Assembly: GCA_964495465.1 (NCBI GenBank) | Contig: CAZBWE010000015.1 | Location: forward strand, 1-35,578 | Reading direction: 5' to 3' | Source of the DNA: CAZBWE01 sp964495465 | GTDB taxonomy: Bacteria > Planctomycetota > Phycisphaerae > Sedimentisphaerales > Anaerobacaceae | DNA length: 35,578 bases | Shown here: piece by piece, positions 6,283-13,126 of the stretch | Layout: each line of letters starts with the position of its first letter | Numbering within the stretch: position 1 is the stretch's first letter | Translations under genes and position numbers: made by a program | The notes under the pieces: model-generated | Seen by the model: only the letters and a program-made list of their open reading frames with translations | Databases searched by the model: none | Told to the model about the DNA's origin: nothing

Positions 6283-8058
6283 ATGGCGCAGGTGAAGAAA
6301 TATATCGCAGTTGACCTCGGAGCCGAGAGCGGCAGGGTGATGCTCGGCTCGGTNNNNNNNNNNNNNNNNNNNNNNNNNNNNNNNNNNNNNNNNNNNNNNN
6401 NNNNNNNNNNNNNNNNNNNNNNNNNNNNNNNNNNNNNNNNNNNNNNNNNNNNNGCTCATCCTTGAAGAGATTCACCGCTTCGACAACGGACCTGTCGAGG
6501 AAAATCCGGCGGAAAACAAAAAGGAATCTCCTTTCTCGCCGGACAGGAGTTCCGCCGGACTGCGATGGGATTTTAACAAGCTGCTCGGCAAGGTAAAAAC
6601 AGGTATAGCCAAAGCAGTAAAAGCAGCACGCACACAAGCCTGGGGCATCGGCATAGACAGCTGGGGAGTTGACTTCGGCTTGATAGACGGCGATGGAAAA
6701 CTGGTTGAAAATCCTTACCACTATCGCGACAGCCGAACAAACGGGATGATGGAAAAGGCATTTGAACTGATGGAAAAACGGAAAATTTATGAAAACACCG
6801 GTTTGCAGTTTATGCAGTTCAACAGCGTTTACCAGCTCCTTGCGATGCGTTTAGCCGGGTCGGCTGCGCTTGCCAAAGCAAAGAACCTGATTTTTATGGC
6901 GGACCTGCTCAGCTATTATTTATGTGGTAAGGTTTTCGCGGAATATACCCTCGCAAGCACATCACAATTTATGGATATGAAGACAGGTCAATGGTCGAGA
7001 GAAGTGTTAAAAAAATTATCTTTGCCGATTAATATTATGCCAAAAATCGTGCAACCGGGCACGGTTGTCGGTCAACTGTCGGCAAAGACCGGAATCGAAC
7101 TTGGCTGCGGACCTATCCCGGTCATCGCTATCGGCTCGCACGACACGGCCTCCGCAGTCGCCGCAGTGCCGGCCGACGAGAACACCGGCTGGGCGTATCT
7201 CTCATCCGGCACGTGGTCGCTGATGGGCGTTGAAACACCAAAGGCGATTATCACCGACAAAACTTTTGAATATGAATTCACGAATGAAGGCGGGGTTGAA
7301 AATACGATTCGACTCCTGAAGAACATAATGGGACTGTGGCTTATTCAGGAGAGCAAAAGGCAGTGGCAGAGGGAGGGAACAGACCTTTCATATCCGGAGC
7401 TTACTAAGATGGCAGAAAAGGCCGAACCTTTTGCCAGCCACATTGAGGTCGATAACAGCGCATTCCTTGCTCCCGGTGATATGCCTAAACGTATAAACGA
7501 ATATTTGACTAACACCGGCCAGAAAGCCACCGACGACAAGGGACAGCTAATAAGAATCATGCTCGAAAGTCTGGCTCTCAGATACCGGCAGGTGTTGGAA
7601 GCCCTCGAAGATGTTACAGGAAAATCAATCGAGGTGCTGCACATTGTCGGCGGCGGAATACAAAATGAGCTGCTCTGTCAGTTTACAGCCAACGCCACCG
7701 GCAAAAAGGTAATCACAGGCCCGATTGAGGCGACGGCCAGCGGCAATATCCTTATGCAGGCCAAAGCCACAGGACAGATTAAGTCACTAACAGAAGCCAG
7801 GAAGATTGTTCGAAACTCATTCGAGCTGAAAGAATATCAGCCGCAGGATACGGCGCTTTGGCAGGAACAATACAAAAAAATNNNNNNNNNNNNNNNNNNN
7901 NNNNNNNNNNNNNNNNNNNNNNNNNNNNNNNNNNNNNNNNNNNNNNNNNNNNNNNNNNNNNNNNNNNNNNNNNNNNNNNNNTGAAAGAATATCAGCCGCA
8001 GGATACGGCGCTTTGGCAGGAACAATACAAAAAAATTAAAAATCAAAATGCTCTGTAG
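6283..8058 (+). CDS. rhaB: L-rhamnulokinase (RhaB), interrupted by two assembly gaps
   Basis: RhaB phosphorylates L-rhamnulose to L-rhamnulose 1-phosphate with ATP. The ASKHA sugar-kinase signatures are clear: IAVDLGAESGRVMLGS at the start, GIGIDSWGVDFGLID, YRDSRTNGMM, QFMQFNSVYQL, ASHDTASAV, YLSSGTWSLMG, NEGG, KNIMGLWLIQE and LHIVGGGIQNELL. The start ATG follows GAGGGG by about 7 nt. Two runs of 100 N (6354-6453, 7882-7981) break the apparent frame. Across the second, a 55-nt exact duplication shows the gap is artificial and the protein ends ...EQYKKIKNQNAL at 8058. Across the first, family comparison suggests only a few codons are missing. About 18 residues after RFDNGPVEEN come from an in-frame palindromic insertion. 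The complete protein would be about 510 residues. First gene of the rhamnose cluster. Confidence 0.93.
6354..6453. other. Assembly gap of 100 N inside rhaB
   Basis: There are exactly 100 N, a conventional unknown-size gap. The left side ends in ...RVMLGSV and the right side resumes with LILEEIHRFDNG. In rhamnulokinases these two segments are only a few residues apart, so the real missing stretch is probably of the order of 10-25 nt; for the frame to hold it must be a multiple of three. Confidence 0.85.
6505..6559 (+). repeat. 55-bp palindromic element inserted in frame in rhaB
   Basis: Perfect 10-nt terminal inverted repeats, TCCGGCGGAA (6505-6514) and TTCCGCCGGA (6550-6559), enclose an inner hairpin AAAGGA-ATC-TCCTTT. 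It encodes about 18 residues (PAENKKESPFSPDRSSAG) between GPVEEN and LRWDF, where other rhamnulokinases have a short loop. A partial relative lies at 6111-6146. Confidence 0.7.
7827..8036 (+). repeat. 55-nt exact duplication flanking the second gap (assembly artefact)
   Basis: Positions 7827-7881 and 7982-8036 are identical over 55 nt, on either side of a 100-N gap. This is the pattern of two contigs that overlap by one assembly k-mer but were joined with a spacer. Removing 7882-8036 restores one continuous rhaB frame. Confidence 0.9.
7882..7981. other. Assembly gap of 100 N, probably false
   Basis: There are exactly 100 N between two identical 55-nt flanks. The flanking contig ends overlap, so no sequence need be missing. 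Confidence 0.9.
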
Positions 8059-8078
8059 AAAACAGTATTATAGTAAAC

Positions 8079-8174
8079 GTCATTGCGAGCGGAGCGAAGC
8101 AATCTTAAACGTTTAGGTAGCTTTCTCTGCTTGACAAATTGAGATTGCCACGGCCCTTTGGGCCTCGCAATGAC
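8079..8174 (+). repeat. 96-bp MITE-like inverted-repeat element
   Basis: Perfect 11-nt terminal inverted repeats, GTCATTGCGAG (8079-8089) and CTCGCAATGAC (8164-8174), enclose subterminal complementary GCAATCT / AGATTGC and an inner GGCCCTTTGGGCC hairpin. The termini are those of a repeat type widespread in bacterial genomes (GTCATTGCGAG...GAAGCAATC). It carries no gene. It lies between rhaB and the PHP gene, so if the cluster is one transcript it would form a long hairpin. Confidence 0.8.
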
Positions 8175-8225
8175 TGCCGTTGTAAGGTTTCTACAAAGCA
8201 AAGTCAAAATTAAGGAAAAGGCAGT

Positions 8226-9557
8226 TTGGCCGAAGAACTCGAACACAAACTTGACAGTTTCAATCCTGAAGAGAGAAAAGAGGCATTAGTATCGCTATGT
8301 CGCAAGGTTGGGACGGGGAAAATCGAACTGCCCGACGCCGGCACAGAAGTCAACCTGCACTGTCATACTTTTTTTTCCTATAATACTTACGGCTATTCTC
8401 CGAGCAAATTTGCCTGGCTGGCTCGTAAACGCGGATTAGCTGTTGCCGGTGTGGTTGATTTCGATGTGCTTGATGCTTTAGAAGAATTCCTCGAAGCAGC
8501 AAGGATGCTGGGCCTAAAGGCCTGTGCAGGATTAGAGACGCGGGTCTTTGTGCCGGAATTCTCCGATAGAGTAATTAACTCACCCGGCGAGCCGGGCATC
8601 TCATATTATATGGGATTAGGATTCCCAGGTTCACAGCTTGAAGGTGAGCAGGAAAAGTTTTTACTAAAGCTCCGCGAGACCGCTCAGCAGCGAAATCGCG
8701 ACTTAATGGAGCGAGTGAACAAATACTTAAAACCGATTGAGCTGGATTACGAAAAGGATGTGATAGTCCTGACGCCTTCGGGCAATCCGACCGAGCGGCA
8801 TATTTGTCTCGCCTATGCGCGCAAGGCCGAGCGATTTTTCAAAGACAGAAAAAAGCTATCGGATTTCTGGTCGGAGAAACTGGGCGTGAAAATCGAAGAA
8901 TCAAAATTGCCAGAGAGCAGAGACCTGCTGAATACAATTCGAGCCAAAACTATGAAACGCGGCGGTGTTGGCTATGTGCTGCCTGATAAAGGCTCATTTC
9001 CATCAATGGCAGATACCAATCGGTTCGTTCTTGCAGCCGGCGGCATACCTGTTGCAACCTGGCTGGACGGCACCAGCGAAGGTGAAAAAGATATCGAAGA
9101 GCTTCTAAAAGTTGCGATGAGCACAGGCGCAGCAGCTCTCAACATTATTCCCGACCGTAATTACACGCCGGGTGTAAAAAGCGAGAAGCTCGAAAACCTA
9201 TACTATGTGATGGAGTTGGCGGAAAAGCTGCATTTGCCCATCGTCGTCGGGACTGAAATGAACAGCCCGGGCCAGAAATTCGTTGACGACTTTGATAGCA
9301 AGGAACTGGCTCCTCTGGTGCCGATTTTTCTAAAAGGCGCTCATATTGTTTATGCTCATTCGGTGCTTCAGCAAAAATGCTCTCTGGGATACACCAGCGA
9401 ATGGGCAAAGAGAAATTTCAAAAACGCAGCCAAGAAAAACGAATTCTTCGAAAAGCTCGGCTCTCTGCTCGATCCGAAAGACGAAGACAAGCTAAACGAT
9501 TTGAGCGAAAATATGACCGCTGAGCAGATATTAGAAAAAGTGTCTCGTATCTCGTAA
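8226..9557 (+). CDS. PHP-domain metal-dependent hydrolase-like protein
   Basis: The 443-aa product has PHP-family motifs: NLHCHTFFSYNTYGYSPSKF (HxH, first metal motif), GVVDFDVLDALEEF, CAGLETRVFV (conserved Glu) and VVGTEMNSPGQKFVDDFD towards the end, with an AHSVLQQ His. PHP domains bind up to three metals and usually hydrolyse phosphoesters. The start is TTG at 8226: an in-frame TAA at 8211 rules out anything further upstream, no ATG lies between, and AAGGAAAAGG precedes it. It sits between rhaB and the MDR dehydrogenase, with only 7 nt to the latter, so it belongs to the rhamnose cluster, but no known step of rhamnose catabolism needs a PHP phosphatase. The substrate is unknown; repair of a phosphorylated by-product is one possibility. 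Confidence 0.85.
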   Translation: MAEELEHKLDSFNPEERKEALVSLCRKVGTGKIELPDAGTEVNLHCHTFFSYNTYGYSPSKFAWLARKRGLAVAGVVDFDVLDALEEFLEAARMLGLKACAGLETRVFVPEFSDRVINSPGEPGISYYMGLGFPGSQLEGEQEKFLLKLRETAQQRNRDLMERVNKYLKPIELDYEKDVIVLTPSGNPTERHICLAYARKAERFFKDRKKLSDFWSEKLGVKIEESKLPESRDLLNTIRAKTMKRGGVGYVLPDKGSFPSMADTNRFVLAAGGIPVATWLDGTSEGEKDIEELLKVAMSTGAAALNIIPDRNYTPGVKSEKLENLYYVMELAEKLHLPIVVGTEMNSPGQKFVDDFDSKELAPLVPIFLKGAHIVYAHSVLQQKCSLGYTSEWAKRNFKNAAKKNEFFEKLGSLLDPKDEDKLNDLSENMTAEQILEKVSRIS

Positions 9558-9564
9558 ACCTGTT

Positions 9565-11253
9565 ATGACAACATTACCACAAACACAATGTGCAGTGCAG
9601 TTAGTTGGGCCGGATAAACTTGTCTTAAATAAATCCAAGGAGGTTTTCAGCCCCGGCCGACATCAGGTTCTCTGCAAAGTCGAGGCGGTGGGACTTTGCT
9701 TTTCCGACCTGAAACTACTGAAGCAATTTTCCAGCCACGTTCGCAAAAGCGAGATAGTATCCGGCATTGACCCGGAAGCGCTCAAAGAGATACCAAGCTA
9801 CATAGCCGGCCAAAAACCGGCTGTGCCCGGCCACGAAGCCGTCGTCAGAATCCAGTCGGTTGGCCCCGGTGTGAAAGATTTTAAGCCGGGCCAGCGCTAT
9901 CTTGTGCAGACCGACTATCGCTGGCTGCGCACAGCCAGCTCCAACGCCGCCTTCGGATATAACTTTGAAGGAGCACTTCAGGAATATGTGCTGATGGATG
10001 AAAGAATTATCACCTCGCCCGAAGGCGAATCAATGCTTATACCCGTCGGCAAGAATCTGTCCGCCTCAGCAATTGCCCTGGTTGAGCCGTGGGCGTGCGT
10101 TGAAGATGCCTACGCATCCAAAGAACGCACGAAATTGAAAAAAGACGGACAGATGCTTATCGCTGCCGATACGAAGGTTGCCGAGGGACTTTTTAAAAAC
10201 TTATTCAGCCGCTGCGGCAGGCCTGCTCAAATAACCTGGGTCTCATCTTACGAACCGTCTGAAGAATTAGCAAACGGGATACAGAGATTTGCGAGTGTAT
10301 CAGAGCTTACAAGGAAGGGCGGTTCACGAACCGCCCCTACCGAATTTGATGATGTAATCTATTTTGGTTCCGAGCCGGATACCGTCGAGCAATTATTTGC
10401 TAAAATTGCTGCGCAGGGTTTGCTGAATATCGTGCTTTGCGGCGGCAGGTTCGGCAGAGATATTGTTACTCCGGCAGGCAGGGTCCACTACGGCGGCATT
10501 CGCATAATTGGCTGCAGGGATTTCGACCCGGCTGAGTCTATGCAGGTAATCCCCGACAGTGGTGAAATTCGGGCAGGCGATAAAATCAATGTCATCGGCG
10601 CAGCCGGGCCGATGGGGACGATGCATGTGATAAGAAACATCTGCCGGGGTGTTGAGGGCGTGAGCGTTCTCGCAGGCGACATTGACGACGACAGATTGGC
10701 AAAGCTGACAAAAATTGCAGAACCTCTGGCAAAGAAAAACGACGTTGTATATAGAACATATAATCCAGTTAAAGCAGAGATGACGGAGAAATTCGACTAC
10801 ATCGTTTTGATGGCGCCTGTTTTCGATTTGGTTGCTGCTTCGGTGCATAGCTGCCGCCAGCGGGGTATAATAAATATCTTCGCCGGCATACCCGCGACGG
10901 TTACGGGGAAAATTGACTTGGACACTTACATCGAAAAGCAATTGTATTTTGTCGGAACCAGCGGCTCAACTTTGGATGATATGAAACAGGTTTTGACACG
11001 GGTAAAAACCGGCCGGCTCGATACCAATGTTTCTGTTGCGGCTGTTTGCGGACTTGACGGGGCGATTGAAGGAATCCGGGCGGTGGAAAACCGCTCGATA
11101 GCAGGCAAAATTATCGTATATCCAAAATGCAAAGGCCTGGGGATGGTTCGGCTGGAAAATTTAGAAGAAAAAATACCGGAGGTTGCTGGGCATCTTAATA
11201 AGGGATTGTGGACAAAACAAGCAGAACAGAAGCTGCTGGAAAAATACTCGTGA
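9565..11253 (+). CDS. Long zinc-type MDR alcohol dehydrogenase in the rhamnose cluster
   Basis: The 562-aa protein has a GroES-like N-terminal domain with the usual catalytic positions: VGLCFSDLK (Cys45), PGHEAVV (His90, Glu91) and VEPWACVEDAY (Glu164). The four-Cys structural-zinc lobe of classical ADHs is absent. It is about 200 residues longer than a normal MDR. After the Glu motif comes a first Rossmann-like stretch without a GxGxxG loop (MLIAADTKVAEGLF), then a second with a proper dinucleotide motif (INVIGAAGPMGTMH, about 341-354), so the nucleotide-binding region looks duplicated. Residues about 248-259 (RKGGSRTAPT) are encoded by a palindromic repeat. There is no ribosome-binding site; it starts 7 nt after the PHP gene and is probably coupled to it. 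Substrate unknown; lactaldehyde or a rhamnose-derived intermediate would fit the context. Confidence 0.8.
   Translation: MTTLPQTQCAVQLVGPDKLVLNKSKEVFSPGRHQVLCKVEAVGLCFSDLKLLKQFSSHVRKSEIVSGIDPEALKEIPSYIAGQKPAVPGHEAVVRIQSVGPGVKDFKPGQRYLVQTDYRWLRTASSNAAFGYNFEGALQEYVLMDERIITSPEGESMLIPVGKNLSASAIALVEPWACVEDAYASKERTKLKKDGQMLIAADTKVAEGLFKNLFSRCGRPAQITWVSSYEPSEELANGIQRFASVSELTRKGGSRTAPTEFDDVIYFGSEPDTVEQLFAKIAAQGLLNIVLCGGRFGRDIVTPAGRVHYGGIRIIGCRDFDPAESMQVIPDSGEIRAGDKINVIGAAGPMGTMHVIRNICRGVEGVSVLAGDIDDDRLAKLTKIAEPLAKKNDVVYRTYNPVKAEMTEKFDYIVLMAPVFDLVAASVHSCRQRGIINIFAGIPATVTGKIDLDTYIEKQLYFVGTSGSTLDDMKQVLTRVKTGRLDTNVSVAAVCGLDGAIEGIRAVENRSIAGKIIVYPKCKGLGMVRLENLEEKIPEVAGHLNKGLWTKQAEQKLLEKYS
10317..10336 (+). 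repeat. 20-bp palindrome inside the MDR gene
   Basis: GGGCGGTTC (10317-10325) and GAACCGCCC (10328-10336) form a perfect 9-bp stem with a 2-nt loop. With the flanking CTAC it resembles the GGGGCGGTTC-type repeats dispersed in many bacterial genomes. It is read in frame as part of RKGGSRTAPT. Confidence 0.65.
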
Positions 11254-11284
11254 AATATCACATTGTTGCTTTAGGAGAGCAAAG

Positions 11285-11599
11285 ATGAAACGGCACGCAT
11301 TTAAGATGAAGCTAAAGCCGGGATATGAGCAGGAATATAAAAACAGGCACGATACAATTTGGCCTGAACTGGCTGAGTTGCTCATCGATGCAGGCGTAAG
11401 CGATTATTCAATATTTTTAGACAAAGAGACACTAACGCTGTTTGCTGTTCAGAAGCTTAGCGATGACAATACAGCCAACACTATTGCGAATGAAGCCATA
11501 ATGCGAAAATGGTGGGATTATATGGCTGATATAATGGAATGCAATCCTGATAACTCCCCTGTCGAGTGTGACCTTCAGGAGGTCTTTCATATAGACTAA
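11285..11599 (+). CDS. rhaM: L-rhamnose mutarotase (RhaM)
   Basis: RhaM interconverts the alpha and beta anomers of L-rhamnose so that the isomerase receives its preferred form. The 104-aa product is exactly the length of E. coli RhaM and aligns along its whole length: KRHAFKMKL, RHDTIWPELAELL with catalytic His22, YSIFLDKETLTLFA, KWWDYMADIM and NPDNSPVECDLQEVF. The start at 11285 is preferred to an in-frame upstream ATG at 11183 because TTTAGGAGAGC lies just before it and the family length fits. It is 31 nt after the MDR gene and is followed by a 226-nt gap before rhaA. Confidence 0.97.
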   Translation: MKRHAFKMKLKPGYEQEYKNRHDTIWPELAELLIDAGVSDYSIFLDKETLTLFAVQKLSDDNTANTIANEAIMRKWWDYMADIMECNPDNSPVECDLQEVFHID

Positions 11600-11614
11600 T
11601 CAGCTCAAGCTGAT
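11599..11614 (+). other. Small hairpin after rhaM
   Basis: ATCAGC and GCTGAT form a 6-bp stem with a TCAA loop starting at the rhaM stop. There is no T-run. The remaining 211 nt up to rhaA show no gene, only an AAAGGAG ribosome-binding site (11808-11814) for rhaA. Confidence 0.3.
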
Positions 11615-11825
11615 ATGCGAAATTGTGTTAAAGCAGCAATTTAAAACCATCAGGGCTTTCCGGGAGAATAAAAAAACATAGATGTTTTCAAACATTTCAA
11701 GTATCATATCAACGAGTATTAAGGAAACTTTCAACAGAAGTTTAGTTATGGCAATTAGAAAAACAACCAAACAAACTGAGGAAATTTGTTAGAGAAATAT
11801 AAAAGGTAAAGGAGACTCAATCAGG

Positions 11826-13091
11826 ATGACTAATTTGAAAGGGATTGAAAGTGGCTATGCTGATGCCAAACCGCTCTATGCAGAGCTGGGAGTTGACACC
11901 GAAAAAGCAATGGAGCGGCTGAGCAAGATAGCAATATCGCTGCACTGCTGGCAGGGAGATGATGTAGGCGGATTTGAAACAGCCGGTGCGGAACTGTCCG
12001 GCGGAGGAATCCAGGCCACCGGAAACTACCCCGGCAAGGCCCGCAATATAAGCGAGCTAAGGAGCGACACCGAAAAAGCATTAAGCATGATTCCCGGCAA
12101 ACACCGCCTGAATCTGCACGCCTGCTATCTGGACAACAAAGGTAAATACGTGGACCGAAATGAAATTACGGTCGAGCACTTCCAGTCCTGGATAGACTGG
12201 GCAAAGGCCAACGGGCTTGGTATGGACTTCAATCCGACATACTTCTCTCATAAAAAAGCAGCCGATGGTTTCACACTCAGTCATCCCGATAAGGGAATCC
12301 GTAATTTCTGGATAGAGCACGGCATCGCCTGCCGCAAGATTGGCCAGCAGATGGGCCAGCAGCTCGGAACTCCGTGCGTGACAAACGTATGGATTCCGGA
12401 CGGATACAAGGATATCCCGGCTGACCGTAAGGGACCTCGCCGGCGGCTAAAGGAATCGCTCGACAAAATATTCTCTGAAAAGATGGACAAAAAATTTCTT
12501 CTTGATTCCGTAGAAAGCAAACTCTTCGGCATCGGCTCGGAAAGTTACGTTGTCGGCTCACACGAATTTTACCTTGGTTATGCGGTTAAAAATAACATAT
12601 TACTCTGTCTTGACACCGGCCATTTCCATCCAACGGAGGTTGTCTCCGATAAAATTTCATCGGTGCTGACCTTTCTTGACGAGATACTGCTGCATGTCAG
12701 CAGAGGTGTCCGATGGGACAGCGACCACGTGGTTATCTTATCAGATGAGTTGCGTGCTATCGCAGAAGAGATAGTCCGCGGCGATTACCTTCAAAGGGTC
12801 CACATCGGCCTTGACTTTTTCGATGCCAGTATTAATCGTGTAGCCGCCTGGGTGATAGGGACTCGCTGCATGCTAAAGGCGCTGTTGATGGCTCTACTTG
12901 AGCCGGTGGACAAGCTGCGCCGGATGGAAGAGGCAGGCGATTTTACCGCTCGTCTTGCTATGCTGGAGGAATTAAAAACACTTCCCTTTGGTGCAGTTTG
13001 GGATTATTATTGTATGAAGCAGGATGTCCCGGGCAGGGAATGGCTCGAGGAAGTAAGAGCGTATGAAAAGAACATTCTAAGTAAACGATAG
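11826..13091 (+). CDS. rhaA: L-rhamnose isomerase (RhaA)
   Basis: RhaA converts L-rhamnose to L-rhamnulose, the first committed step. The 421-aa protein matches the family length (419 in E. coli) and motifs: SLHCWQGDDVGGFE near the N-terminus, GNYPGKARN, RLNLHACY, GMDFNPTYFSH, NVWIPDGYKD, DSVESKLFGIGSESYVVGSH, the metal-site region LLCLDTGHFHPTEVVSDK, HVSRGVRWDSDHVV and HIGLDFFDASINR. The ATG follows AAAGGAG by about 11 nt. It lies between rhaM and the permease (35 nt to the latter). Identification is secure. Confidence 0.98.
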   Translation: MTNLKGIESGYADAKPLYAELGVDTEKAMERLSKIAISLHCWQGDDVGGFETAGAELSGGGIQATGNYPGKARNISELRSDTEKALSMIPGKHRLNLHACYLDNKGKYVDRNEITVEHFQSWIDWAKANGLGMDFNPTYFSHKKAADGFTLSHPDKGIRNFWIEHGIACRKIGQQMGQQLGTPCVTNVWIPDGYKDIPADRKGPRRRLKESLDKIFSEKMDKKFLLDSVESKLFGIGSESYVVGSHEFYLGYAVKNNILLCLDTGHFHPTEVVSDKISSVLTFLDEILLHVSRGVRWDSDHVVILSDELRAIAEEIVRGDYLQRVHIGLDFFDASINRVAAWVIGTRCMLKALLMALLEPVDKLRRMEEAGDFTARLAMLEELKTLPFGAVWDYYCMKQDVPGREWLEEVRAYEKNILSKR

Positions 13092-13126
13092 GATATTTTA
13101 CTTATAAATATGGACGGATTCGAAAA

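Noticed and set aside
6209..6721. Minus-strand frame spanning the first N gap
   Set aside because: It exists only because N codons are read through, and it lies opposite the clear rhamnulokinase frame.
7837..8046. Separate small genes around the second N gap
   Set aside because: They are produced by the duplicated 55-nt flanks and the N run, and disappear when the false gap is collapsed.
6283..8058. rhaB as a pseudogene
   Set aside because: The apparent breaks coincide exactly with the 100-N runs; the frame is intact elsewhere and all kinase motifs are present.
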